64,000 nt of DNA from Mucidula mucida (taxonomy: Eukaryota > Basidiomycota > Agaricomycetes > Agaricales > Physalacriaceae), in assembly GCA_015501055.1 (NCBI GenBank), contig JADNYV010000113.1:1-64000 (forward strand), given 5' to 3'. Under the pieces are notes generated by a model that worked only from the letters and a program-made list of their open reading frames with translations, was not told the origin of the DNA and made no database searches. How positions within the stretch are numbered: the first letter of the stretch is position 1; the number at the start of each line of letters is the position of its first letter. Shown in pieces: positions 31,966 to 44,155 of this stretch. The translations under genes were made by a program, and so were the position numbers.

Positions 31966-34585
31966 ATGGACGGCCTCATCGACTTGGAAGCTACGGCCAG
32001 GAGCCCAACTCTGTATTTACCCATCCCAGTGCCTACGCCACTTTCCAGGGACTACATCTACGCCGCACTGGATGGCGGCTTCCACTATGCCCCCGAATGG
32101 CGACAACTCTCATCATGGCGGAGCAAGATCGTCGACATCTCCATTTATGCTCACCATCTCGCCATTACCTTCACGTCAACGGAATATGGTGCGTTCTGGC
32201 TCTCGACAGCATTGATTAGTGCACCAATATCACGGTTTTGTTAGCCATGGAAGCCTTCGCGACGCGGTACGGCGCCCCCGTCCCTGATACCTGCCCCAAG
32301 CTCTTCCTTTCATTTGCATTTGGATCGTATCCCACGAGTTACCCCCGACACATCATTCGCGAACCACGTCAGACGCTCGAGGATACTTACAGCGAACTCG
32401 TTGATTTGGGTCCCATATTCCGAGTCACCCATGACTCTGTTTGGTTCTGGGATGAAGAGGTGGCATTGGAGGTTGAAGCAGACTCTTGCTGCTCAGTCAG
32501 ATTTGACGGCGCTTATCAACCCCGCACCTTGGAGATCCGCGTAAGGCTCTATATAGCGGTCGTGGCGCCACGCTTACATCTATCCAGGGCGCCCTCCCAA
32601 CTGCCAGTCGTGATCGTACATCTTTGATTCAGCATTTCCATCTTGTCCGTCGTTTCTCTTGGCCTTCGTTCATGTTAAATGACGTCTCGACTAGTTCGGT
32701 ACCGTCTTGAGCTGGCAGTTTCACGAGGATGGGCATCTCACGCTCGAATACTCTACTGTTGACTCAGGTTAGTAACACGTTCATCGTATTTACCTACCAG
32801 TAACAACGGTCGTCTAGCTGAAATGGCCGTCAATGCCCTGCACAATCGCTCTCATAGGTTTAGTATCCCCACACAGCACTACATGATCAACTACAAGCCT
32901 GCATACCCAATGGTAATTACCTGTAACGCCAACACATCTTCATGACTGCTTATATATTTCTGCAGACGTTCTACAGGTCGCGCTTGTTGATCAAAGAATT
33001 AAATGCCAAGATCGGTGGCTTGCAGAGTGAACTTTGCAATACCTCTGTCGGCAATTCCGCTGCGATATCCCAAGGTCAAATCATCCAGTCCATGGAGAGA
33101 CTCTTCCTACGTGCCGACGCGCGCTGCGAAGAGAGGTTACAGGAAGTGGAAGAGTTGAAGCAACAAGTTTCGCTGCTTCAATCTGAATTGGCCAGAAAGC
33201 CGAGCGATGATGTATTTGCCGTCCTACAGTCCCTGCAGCGCAACTCGGAGGCCTTACTTGCGCGTTCGCCCGCTGCCGACAGTCCTGCGACCTCGAGGGA
33301 GGGGAAAACCCAGGAGAGCTTGACTCATAGCCACTTCAAGTTGAAGATTCTCAACATGAATCGCGAACTACAGGAGACGAAGGAACGGCTTGCTCAGAGT
33401 CTTTTCAAGTCGGCTGACGACGAGGAGAAGTGGAAGGGAGACGTGGCTCGCTTAGGTGCGCTGGACCGAGAGAAGAGTGCAGAGCTAGAGGAGCTCACGA
33501 GGACCAACAACGAGTTGACGATCAGCCGCGACTACTTTTATTCAATGGTCAGTCAATACGAGGCCGAGAAGTCGTCGATGGATGGCGACCTCGCCGAGAT
33601 TGAGGGCCTTCGCGCGGATGTGAAAAATGTCAAGGCGGAGCTCGAGGAGAAGTCGCGTTCCCTAGCCAGGGCATCACAGGAGGTAGACGACGGTCAAGCA
33701 GTTGCTGATGGCTTTCGCGTCTCCCTTGACGACATGCACCTCCGACTTCGCGAATATGAAGAAATTGTCGCTGACGTCAGACGCCAAACGGCGTGTGTCG
33801 AGGAGGAGAAGTTGGGTCTTGAAGCGGCAATGGAGGAGAAGGATAGCGTGATCAAGGAAGTCGAGCAGGAGAAGGACGAAATCATCGAGGAGACCTCACG
33901 GTTGACATACAAGGTCGAGGACCAGCGGGAGGAGATGCGTACGTTGCAAGCGATTGTCAAAGAGACTACAATGGAGTGCGCTGCCAAGGAGGAAAAGCTG
34001 AAGGAAGCGTACACTCTCTGTAACGAGAAGGACGCTACTATCGCTACCTTGACAAAGGACAAGACTCGCTTAACCACACAGGCTGATTCCAATGCTGCCA
34101 AGATTGAGGAGCTCCAGAACGAGATCGACGAGCTGTACCGGGAGCGTAGGGAATTGCAGGCGGATCTGAAGAAGGAACGCGCGGAGCGGAAGAACAGTGT
34201 AAAGCTCCGCCACGAGCTGAGCGAGAAATTGGTCGCACTACAAGCGGCGCAGAAGAACGCCCTCACCGATAACCGGACGGTGCAGAGTCAGCTCGAGGGT
34301 CTCGTACATGCAGCCGAACGCCGCAAGAAGGACGCTGTTGCCACAGCATCCGTGCTGTCTGGTGCACGGGATTCGTGGATATTGGACCGGGAGTTTGAGC
34401 CCGAAGATAGTGGCGCACCTTCCGCGAGCAGCCCAAGTCTGAGGCTGAACACGAACGAGCTCATGGCGCGGGCTCACCGTCGCGCTGCGGAGCAGGGCCA
34501 GGCGGAGCGCATGCGCCGCCGCCCGCGCGGGAGGCTGCCGCCTACAAACTCTATTCGGGCGTCTGATTTACACGATGACGCTTGA
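31966..34585 (+). CDS. Large coiled-coil protein of unknown function
   Basis: The start is ATG 31966 (MDGLIDLEATARSPTLYLPI). Introns are read at 32189-32244, 32541 to 32587 or about 32693, 32768-32817 and 32913-32965. The last joins ...HYMINYKPAYPM to TFYRSRLLIKELNAKIGGLQ in phase, which argues for one gene. The N-terminal 250 residues are globular (Trp/Tyr-rich). From about 33000 there are some 480 residues of heptad-rich coiled coil (Glu/Lys/Leu/Ala), then a basic tail with RMRRRPRGRLPP. Near 32690 a reading-frame problem remains unless the second intron is about 150 bases. Coiled-coil proteins of this kind are often scaffold proteins; no specific role can be assigned. Confidence 0.65.
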
Positions 34586-36295
34586 AAGATGGACCCTGTA
34601 AAAGTCAAATGAAGTGAAGTTGCCGCTCCGAGCGTGTGTATTTGTATTCGTAACTGTCTTTGTCTTTTTGCTGATCTAGTTTCTACTTTCAACGATGTAT
34701 ACCTTGTGAATAACATTATAACGAATGCCTTGCAACTCCGCCGATGTGGTGCTTGAGTCAACTTGATTTCAGTGTTTTGACTTTCTTTTACCGTTCCGAT
34801 TCCGTCGAGTGTTCCGCCAGGAACGCGCTTATTGTTGGCGAGGCTGGCTGTGCGCGTTGTTTGACGCGTCAATTTAATTCTCAAGGTGACCTCGCTTAGC
34901 GACCATTGACTATAAATGCACATTAACCCTCAAAAAGGATTAATAAGAGGCTTAGCCATACACATTCTTCTTCTTGCGGGCGTCGGGCCCGCCTTATCGC
35001 GGTGCTTTCAATTCCTCATTCGGACTCGGAACAAAAAGAGTCACGTCTTCTGAGATCGGGCCGCCACACTGCTAGCGTGGCGCTGGGCCATTTCCAACAC
35101 CCTTCCCCCCATTCGAAATAGCCGGCATTTCAATTCCGTTCGTCGGGCATTGTTCATTCGAGAAGAACACGGTCGTCGTCACTGCTGACAATAAAGTTGG
35201 GGACCCAGTGACAACGCGCAAGGCCGGGAATCTCGCGCGTTTCGTTATGTTACCTGGCGCAAAGTCGCAGTTTGTTTTCACCGGTATATTGAAACATGGG
35301 CGGGCAATAATTTTTTTTTATAGAGCGGGTCGTGGCGCGGCGTGGGCGCGTTTTTTTCCCTTACGTGGATCATGCACGAGGAGTGACCCTGCTGCACTGA
35401 CTCGATTATGTATCATTGGATTATGCGTCATCGAGGCACCGCACATTCCCGACCATGCGTGTGGCCATACGACTAGGGCCCAACAAGGCCAATAGCGAAT
35501 GTAGAATTGTCCTTTTTGGCCGAAAGTTTCCGAATCGATGGGGTATCGATACGGGCTGGAATTAGGCTCAAGAGTCTACCCATCATGCCGGGGTGAGCAA
35601 AGCGTGCTCTTGATTCGCTTTACTTGACGATAAAATTGCTGCGCCACACTTTATTAACTTGGAGCGTGGGGAGCTGTTGCCATTCAACGGAAGACAGAGT
35701 GAAACGACAACAACGCAAGGCAGCGGTTGCTGGGGCCACCGACGCTTGGCTGAAACGGGTATGATCGTGCGTCGGCTTGGATCTGGATCCGGGGCCGAGG
35801 ACGCAGAGAAACACAAAAGGAAAATGAGTCGCTGCTTTGTGTTTTCCTTGTCACGGGCTAGACGGGCGGGCGGGAGGTGAGTCAAGGACCCTGTATACAG
35901 TTTTTTAATTTTAAGAATGTATGTGAGACCTCCATAGCGACGGAGAGTCAGTTGGGGAAGATCTGCCATCGGGAAGGGGGGGAGATTAGAGCTTTGTCAG
36001 CGGCTGATTCTGGTAACCGAGGATTGGAAGGATCTGTGTTTTGAATTGGCAACTTGGCGCAGCGATGTTGCTGGAATTTGCATTTTGAGATTTTCGTATG
36101 ACCAGCGTTACAAGTATTTCCGGGGCATGTCAAAGAGGTATATAAGAGCCACCAGCGGGTCCGCTCCGAGGATCGTCTCTTACTTCGGCGCTGCTTCGAT
36201 ATCCTTCAGCTTTTTACACGTACTATTTCGAAAATCGCGCAGATTACTGGGACGATTCTAATTCATTTTACTCGACGATCCCTAATATCTCAATC
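34586..36295. other. Long intergenic region
   Basis: About 1.7 kb without a recognised gene. It holds the 3' flank of the coiled-coil gene and the upstream region of the zinc-finger gene. Short ORFs on both strands overlap one another and lack motifs. Confidence 0.5.
36139..36146 (+). promoter_or_regulatory. TATA box of the zinc-finger gene
   Basis: TATATAAG lies about 150 bases upstream of the first ATG (36296), with a pyrimidine-rich stretch downstream. Position and match are typical; function is inferred. Confidence 0.5.
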
Positions 36296-38478
36296 ATGCA
36301 CAAAAGCGGACCGTCCAGTTCTTCACCAGCCTCGCCCACGCCCTCGTCCTCCTCCTCCCAAAAAATGAACTCGATCGACCTGGGCCCATACATGATCGAC
36401 TCCTTTGCGCCACGTCCACTGCCGAGGTCGAGCTCTCGCCCTCGTCGTCGAGCGGCAGCCTCGGTGGCAGCGACTTTTCATCCACAGACTCCCACTTGTC
36501 CGCGACGCCGTCCATCGAGGCGTTTCTCGTTACTCGGTCCAGAGTTGTACGCGTAAGTAAACGATTGCATTATTATCAAACGCCGCGCTAACTGGCAACA
36601 CAGTTTCTTGGACTGCCCGACCCGCCGGAGCACTTTCTGGCGGATGTGCTTTTCTCGCCAAATGTACGTAGCCTTCTGCTCGGCTGCCGCGACGGTATAT
36701 TAAATCGAGACGGATACAGTATCGGTTCCCAGCGCCACTCAACCTGTGGACAGTACACGACGGCACCATCTGGGCTGTCTTCAAGTCGCACGACGAGGTG
36801 AGCATACCATACCCTCTCCATTCTTACTTTGTTCTGCGTGACCGTGCCTTGTGACATAATTTCACTTGATGTTTTTCTTTACTCCGTTACCTGACGCTGA
36901 TGAGTGGTTGGTTATAGGCCTGCACCGCCCTCTCTCTCTCAGGGCTTGCTGCCCACGTCCGTCTTGCGCCTGCGCTCGAGCACGACCTTGAGCCATTCCA
37001 CAAACTGCGCCGCGTCGACTTGCTTGACATGCACAAGACCCAGCGCCAGCCGCAGCCCGTTCACCGCCCGCAGATGCTCCAGATTCCGCCTCTGCGCGCC
37101 CAACTTTCGCGTTATTCGCCCGACAACGCGTCCCGACACGACTTTACCATCTCCAGCAATCCACCAAATCCCAGGACAAACTTCAGACTCGGTGACTGGA
37201 TGTAAGCGATACTGATCTGCCTTGAACGGAGGTGCTCATTCTATCCAGATGCGCCTCTCCAAAGTGCGGAGCTCACAATTTTGGGCAAGTTCTAGTTTCT
37301 TGACGTGTTCTTTTCAAAACTAACAGTGCTACAGCCGCAACTTGGCGTGCATTGGATGCGGATCATCTAAAACTACTTCGCCACACTTTCAACCCGCGCC
37401 GCCACCCGCCCGGCCCCTCCCGTCCCCGCGCTTTACTTCGTCTCCCAACTCTCAGGCGTCCTTCTCACCCTCTTCTCCTGCCTTCCTCCCTCTCCTGTCG
37501 CCACCCCGGCGAAGAACGCACACCCTCTTCTGACTCCGTCGGGACGTGCTTTCGCTGTTGGCGGACGTGTCCAAAACATCTCATCTGACCCTTTGCTGCC
37601 GTGTATCATGTATTGGCCCGACAATGAGCCTTTCCCCGAGCAAGGACAGATAAGACCCAGCGGTCTCGTCGGAATTGCCGTACGTTTTTTTCCTGTCAGC
37701 CCTTCAAATGAGCTCACAAACGCATCAATAGCAGCCGCCTATCCTGAACACGGGAAACCGAGGACCAATCTCTCACGTACGTATCCTTCCGATGTCCACG
37801 AACGGCTATCTAACCTAGTCCTTACAGCAACCCGGCGATTGGATATGCCAAAAGTGCAACTACCTCAACTGGCGCCGCCGCAAAGTCTGCCAGACGTGCC
37901 TCCCTTGTACTTGCTTTTCTCTCAAAGTTCCGCGTTTTTTCTGATTTCAATGTCTCTTAGACGCGGAAGGCAATGGAGATTCCATCTCTGCCGCGGTACA
38001 GGCCGAGCGAATCGCCTTACTCACGTCTGTCCTTGCTCAGACCCACATTCAGGCTCCCCAGCGTTCCCACTCGATGACACCGCCGTTGGTCCACCGTCCG
38101 TTCATCAACACCTCGCCGCCACACGTTAGGGCCCAGGTACATCGTTCGCAATCGCACTTTGAGCTGGGAAGCCAGTATGCCAGCACCCATCAAGCGGCGC
38201 GTCCGATCTATCAGACTTCTGGACATGTCCACGCGCCCGCACCTGCGCCCCTGCTCCCGAGCTTCCTCCAGGACATTGTCCTGTCCCCCATGCTCTCGCC
38301 CGTCTCGACGTCGTCTGCCGATCTCTCTTTCGACGAGTACGACGAACGTCCGACCACGCAACATCGCACGCAGTCTGGCGCCAAGAATATCAGCAACATT
38401 TGGAAAATGGACGGAGAAGAGTTTTCGGCCATCAACCGGAGCAGGAAAAGCAGCCGCGAGAGGTTGAACGTTGTGTAA
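36296..38478 (+). CDS. RanBP2-type zinc-finger RNA-binding protein (Nrp1-like), two apparent frameshifts
   Basis: Several exons encode an N-terminal Ser-rich region (SSGSLGGSDFSSTDSHLSAT), an RRM-like domain (LGLPDPPEHFLADVLFSPN, LNLWTVHDGTIWAVFKSHDE), then two RanBP2-type zinc fingers. Finger one is GDWICASPKCGAHNFGRNLA followed by C-I-G-C. Finger two is QPGDWICQKCNYLNWRRRK followed by VCQTC. The C-terminus is Ser/Pro-rich (HSMTPPLVHRPFINTSPPHV). An intron with a GC donor splits the first finger. Reading frames change near 36415, where the MIDSFAP frame passes to the STAEVELSPS frame, and near 37510, where the LLSPP frame passes to the HPLLTPSGRAFAVGG frame, without good introns. Similar fungal proteins bind RNA; the target is unknown. 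Confidence 0.75.
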
Positions 38479-39333
38479 ACTTTTTTTGTGAGCAGCAAAT
38501 GTTCTGATGTTTCCGCTGCAGCTGAGCGCTGCTTCTCTCACCCCAGTTGGCATCCAACAGGCATCTTCATATAACATATCTTAATTTATCTTTTGTCGGC
38601 ATTGGAACACCCGCGGTTTATATCCTTCTCTCCATCCATTCACCCTACGATAAATTGTATCAACTAATTCCTCTCTCTCCGTCTCTTGTTGTTGTTTTGT
38701 TTCGAACTCTGCCACTATATCGCTGGAACGCATTTGGTCTTTATATATATCTAGTTATACATCATATATTACCACATCTTGGAACGAATCGCATGTGCAT
38801 TAGACTTGACTTTGACTTTTGAATAACGCCACACACTGATGAATCAACATTCATGCATCACGTTCGCATGTTGTACGTTAACAGCAACACGTACTCTCGC
38901 GCGGCCCACGGTCTACGTGTGAATCGGTATGAACCTGCAGGCGAGATTAAAGATTCTCATGATGCTTTCGTGCGTTCCCGTGGCCCTTTCGCAATTTGGC
39001 TAAACGGGCGTACCCGAGGGCGCACTAACTCGTCGTCCAAACACTAAAACGGGTGCAGCGTTCAGACCAGAGTTGGCCACACCTTAAGCCCCTAACCCCA
39101 ATTCTGGAACAGGGATTGAACTTGCGATCGAAGTCCGAGACACGCGCGTGGCCGGGACGCGTCAAGATGATGGATCGTCCTCGAGCGCCATAGCAACCGA
39201 AATCAAAGAGCTCCTTGAACGCGTGGTTGGCTCGCCTCCTGTCTAAGCTAGTGCCCTCAATGTCATTACCCTCACTTGATAAATCTCAGCTATCGTACAT
39301 CGCACCCCCCACGAATATCACGAGAACCAGGAT
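38479..39333. other. Intergenic stretch with tRNA-like relic
   Basis: No protein gene recognised. The left part is the 3' flank of the zinc-finger gene. The right part contains a tRNA-derived stretch on the minus strand (see 39100-39195). Confidence 0.5.
39100..39195 (-). repeat. tRNA-derived relic
   Basis: On the minus strand, CTATGGCGCTCGAGG (box A-like) is followed by ACTTCGATCGCAAGTTCAATC (anticodon-like arm and a good box B, AGTTCAATCCC). The acceptor stem does not close and the spacing is long, so it is a relic or SINE head rather than a working tRNA gene. Confidence 0.35.
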
Positions 39334-42300
39334 TCAGTTATACCACTTCTCCCTCAGCTTCTTGTTCCGCACGATGGGCTTGGTCACCATAATCGCCACG
39401 CCGAGCCCGATTACCGTCAGCACCAGTGCACCTTGTTAAAGTTCTCATCGAGCACGTCGAACGTCTTCGATGGTGCGACGCGCGTCAAGAACATGTCCAG
39501 GCCATGTGCAAATACCAGCGACGTCGATTCCAGGAGCGCCGGTGAGGTAAGGATGTGTTTCACATTCGCCACCTTGAAATGAATTCAGGTCAGCCACAGT
39601 GGGTCCGAGCAAGAAGAGTGATGTGTGTCACCTCGTAATAGTGTGAGAGCACGCGGCGAGAATCATCGACTAGAAGGGCGTCGTATTGGGCCAGCTGCTC
39701 TTCCATCTCCTCGGTCGTGGGCTTCCGGTTAGGCCGACGGGGATTTAACAATCTGCGAGGGAAGGAGATGACCTTATGACTGGCAGTAGCGACTGGATTA
39801 ACTTGGTAAGAAAACGAGAAAATAACACCATAGAAGAAGACACACCGATGATGTCCTTGCTGGAAATCCCAAACTTGGTTGATGTCGTCGCGATTGCTGT
39901 TATGGGATGCAGGAACACATATGACTGCTCAAAGAATCGCAGGTCGACGTTTCCTTTGGCGAACGCTGACATGTCCGAGCTGCAAGAAGAATCATTAATT
40001 AGCCCGCAAGGTCCTGAATTGGTTTAACCTACCTGCGCGTCTTCTCATCCACTTGAGAACCTTCGTACAACTCCACGGTCACCATTCGATATCCCTTAGT
40101 CTGGCCCGCCGCCTTAAAGTCATCATCATAATAATGATACACCAACCAATTCTCTGTCAACGTGGCCTTGACATCGCACGAGCCCGAGTTTTCAGGTATA
40201 GCTGCATGATACACTGTAGTGCCCTTCGCGCCGTCGATAAGATATACCCCACAACTCGCTGGGGAAACAGAATGCGAACTCGTCAAGACCACAAACAACC
40301 GGGGATTCAGATATTTGTAAAGAGTCGTCCGGTTACCTAGCACCTTGCCGATAGACGCGACCGGACCACGGGATGCGGGAATTATCTTCTGAATATCTTC
40401 TTCCTCCGGGAGCGAGAGTGTCCATGTAGGTTGCGCCACGAGGAAATCACTCTGAGAAGAAGTTGAAAGATGGTGGCCGGTGATTTTACGACGTCCCGAC
40501 GTAATGGTCTTGAGAGGGAAGTAGAGGGCCGATGAAGCATTCAGTAGTATCTCCCTGGACTCAGTGGTATCGGGATACAGGTGCGCCTGTAAATGAGTAG
40601 AGTTGCTTTCGCGTCGCCTTTCAAACACGCGCCAGCCTACCTGCATAAACTCATCTAAAGAGAAGATGACACGAGAATCCTTTTAACCATGAACGCATCC
40701 ACCGTGGCATCAGGCGTATCAACGCCCTTGAGAAGAGGACTCTTCTCGACATCAGGGCGCGCATCGTTACCCGTCAAAACATCGAAGTGGAAGAGAACCG
40801 TATCAACGAGACCCTAAGGCTTGCTTAGCACCAATGCATTAGTAATGCGCGCAACTTACATTGTTTGCCCGCCTTTGAGTGATCAAAACGGCTTGCGGCT
40901 CACTCCCATCGCTCACCGTTCGTGTCACGAAAATCTTCACTGGTACATGGCTTGCTCCCACCTCCGCGGCCCAACCTAGATCCAGGATTCGGCTCCACAC
41001 AATGTCCCCATTACTGGAATCAAGCGCAAAGAGCTTTCCATGCACACTGGCAGCAAGGATAATCTGCCTGAACCCAAAAGTATCTCTCCAAAGAGTGCCA
41101 GCACCATCGGCAGTTCGTACAGCAGATGACGAAGCCGACGCGTACGAACCGGTGGCGAACCGTCGGACAAATTTTAGCAAGTACCGAGGGAGGTCCTGTG
41201 CATCTGAGATGTGTCTTAAAACTCGCTCGACATAGCTGACATCCCCGTCGTGGCTCAGGCTGACAGTTCGTTCCGGAAGTTCAACGAATTCTGCTACGTC
41301 AACAGCTGTAAGACCTTCCTCGCGTGTCCATTGATGTTTATCCTGTTGCCAGAGTTGTACTGCACCAGTGGTCGTAGTCAGAAACAGGCGCCCAAGTACA
41401 GTGAAATCTTTAGGATTGGCGGCATCCATAGCCAGCTGAACAAACATGAGTGACAACACCAAAGCAAGATATACGGCACGCCTACATGTTTGATAACGCC
41501 ATGACTATTGGTATCGAAAGGGAAAGAGAATCCCGTCACGAGACCCTTTCCACTAGAGAGGTGAGGTGCGAAAACCTCAGCAGAAGCGAACTTAACAACA
41601 ATGAACGAGTAGTCATAATGAATGCAAATAGAGTTTACCTTGAACGCGAGGGAATAGTATAGGCGAGAGATATAAGGATTCCCCGACTTGTCGAAGCCCC
41701 CAGAGTACAAAGACTCCGTGTTACGCGACGAAGACGCCTGAACGAAGCATTAGAACAGAAAATTACATTGAAATTGGACTGACGGATCCGTCAAATTCCC
41801 AGACACGGTTGAGCGCGGAACCCTCTTCTTCCAGTCTAAAAGCGCACCCCGTTCCATCGTATTTCACGGCAATCAAGTATCCGGAAGAACTCAACCCAAT
41901 ATCCTGTAACTGTCTGTAAGAAGCGCCTTTGATTGTCGTTGGTTTGTCCTTCAGTGTTGGAGAGAGGGACACTGATTTGAGACTGCCTTGCTCCACCCAC
42001 GCCAGACGTGCCGCCGTACTACGAGAAAGAGTGATGACGCTAGCGGGCCCCTCAGGAAGGTTGGAAGGTATGTTTGCCGTAGAAAGAATTTGCCCTGACT
42101 CTACGGAGAGTGCGGTAACGTGTAATGTTAAGGACGAATAAGATTTGGCGAGGCCGACGACATATAGAGTAGATGGGGTGTAAACCAACTTTGAGTAGAT
42201 TGCCAAGGACCTATTGAGCGTTACAAAGATTGCAAATGTATACGACGTAAGACTCACGTCTGATCTTCCGATGCCCAAGTCCATTTGAGCTGACCAGACC

Positions 42301-42895
42301 TTGAAAAGTAATTTACAGTGTGTCCATTGGTAAGAGTAATAATGTCGAAGGCGTCCGTTATTACAATCGGCCCGCCCATGTCGATAGAGTCCAGCAGAAG
42401 ACCATTTTCGGGTGAATGTAGTCGTTTTTCCAGGAGGAGACTACCATCGAGAACGTCGAAAGCGCGTAATGTTGCACCGCCCGGACCAGAGAGAGACGCG
42501 ACCACTGCATACGTGTCAGCCAAGCAGCTAGACTGGAAGGTATCGACGCACATTGGTCGTGTTTTTGGAATGCAACGATGCTGTCCTCTGCCTGATATAT
42601 ATGCCGCCATGCTGGAGAGATGATTAGACCGTGTATAGTCTCTCATGACGAAGCACGCACCTAAAGACCCGTCCACAGGATTCAACGCGGCCAACACATT
42701 CTGTTCCGTCACGGCCAAAATGACACTTTTGGTATTCTTCTGTCCCACTCGATGGAAGACCGGTGCAGTTGACGGTGTCGAAGTCAAGGGTACGCCAATA
42801 AGACGTTTGTGCCAGTCAATTACTCCAGCATCAGATTCATGGATGGCGGCGACCAGGCCTAGCGACGCAAGCAGCGCCAGACAGCGGAAGCGCAT
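39334..42895 (-). CDS. EMC1: ER membrane protein complex subunit 1 (EMC1)
   Basis: Large multi-exon gene. The N-terminal signal sequence (MRFRCLALLASLGLVAAIHE) is followed by DAGVIDWHKRLIGVPL, the EMC1 hallmark. The lumenal PQQ-like propeller follows (KSVILAVTEQNVLAALNPVD, ATLRAFDVLDGSLLLEKRLH). The C-terminal part includes the DUF1620 region, one membrane segment and a basic tail (IVRNKKLREKWYN). EMC inserts tail-anchored and polytopic proteins into the ER membrane. Near 39437 the frame breaks: FDVLDENFNKV is followed by LVLTVIGLGVAIMVTKP one frame over, apparently one base missing just before the membrane helix. Confidence 0.9.
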
Positions 42896-42970
42896 AGCAG
42901 GTCGTGGGAGACGGTCAAGCCAAGTTTGGTATTCAACGTGGCGCATCATACTTTTGTAATCACGAACTTG

Positions 42971-43593
42971 TCATCCATTATAGCAAACTTTAAACACCAG
43001 TGCAAAAACGTTACTGATAGTGCATATCATAGGGAGGCTTATGAGAACTTTCCAAGCAGGAAACGCGTCGTCGAAAACTTCAGACAAGCAAGCGTCTAAA
43101 AACAGGAGAGTATTCGTGTCCACTCTATTCCAAATTGTCGTAGCAATAAAAATAACATCATGCTTCGCCACTTCAACAGCCAGGATATCACCCGTACGAC
43201 CTTGAGTCAACCCGCTGGACGGGAAGAAAGTCAAGATGCCAACAAAGGTTAGCTTTCATGACAACTGGGAAAACCGAACCGCAAAAGCCATATACCATTT
43301 GAAGTTTGAAGACGAATTGGACGTCAGAGCAGTTGATATTTGGAGATGTCGCATCCAGTACCTCGAGTCGAGAAGCATTGGACGCCAGCTCCGTAGACTC
43401 ATAGTAGAACTCAGGAATGACGGTAAGTTTGGCGATATCGTTGAGCCCTAGGGTCAAAGAGAGCCGAAATAAAACAAAGAATCGTGTCACTGATGGGTGC
43501 TGTGAATCCGCGTATTTCAACCAGACTAGATTGAGCCGACATACGAGGCGAGGTCCACGAGGCAGCGGGAGATGTCAAGCCTGTGTCAAGCAC
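42971..43593 (-). CDS. Possible small multi-exon gene, not recognised
   Basis: Overlapping minus-strand open stretches could form exons. The first is MLDTGLTSPAASWTSPRMSA; the middle includes LGLNDIAKLTVIPEFYYEST; the last is GRTGDILAVEVAKHDVIF, then hydrophobic PMICTISNVFALVFKVCYNG to a stop at 42971. Hydrophobic stretches suggest a membrane protein, but splice sites are unclear and no family is recognised. It lies 75 bases upstream of the EMC1 start on the same strand. Confidence 0.25.
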
Positions 43594-44155
43594 GAGATAC
43601 TTTATGTTTAGTTCCCAAGCTCGATTCCTGCTTCCTAACCATGTTATCTAACTGGCAGGCTGCTTATCATGCGCTACTTCAAGCTACTTCCAATCCGTCC
43701 AACCGGATGTTGACGTCGGGTACCGTTTTGGCTCAGCAACCGAGTACCTCAACTGGTCATTTGGTACAGTCACCAGTCGAACTCTGGCTTGATGGAAAAC
43801 AGGTATGACAGCTTGTGGGAATGTGGAGGCTCGCCAACGTGGTGACCCCGCTGAGGTATTTTGAACTCTTCCATTAGATGACTCATGTCCTCGCTGTTTT
43901 TCCTCAGTACTCGCACGACATACAGCTTCGCAGACAATAATATAGGTCGCGTAGACCGACTCTCGTCACCCGGGATTTACGCGTACCTTCTTGATCTCCG
44001 TTTAGTCCATTATTTCCTGATTTCTCACGGTTTCCGCAACATCAATACTTACAACGGTTCTTGATCGGCGTCAGTGAATACGCTGGCCAGTTCTTCGCCC
44101 CTACTTGCTACATAAAGTATAGGTTAGTACACGCTCGTCCCAGGTTATTTTCCCT
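43594..44155. other. Intergenic stretch
   Basis: No gene is recognised. The right end is the upstream region of the first FAD monooxygenase. Confidence 0.45.

Noticed and set aside
33694..34266. 190-residue Ser-rich minus-strand ORF in the coiled-coil gene
   Set aside because: It is the reverse reading of Glu/Lys-rich heptads, which always gives Ser/Phe/Leu-rich frames.
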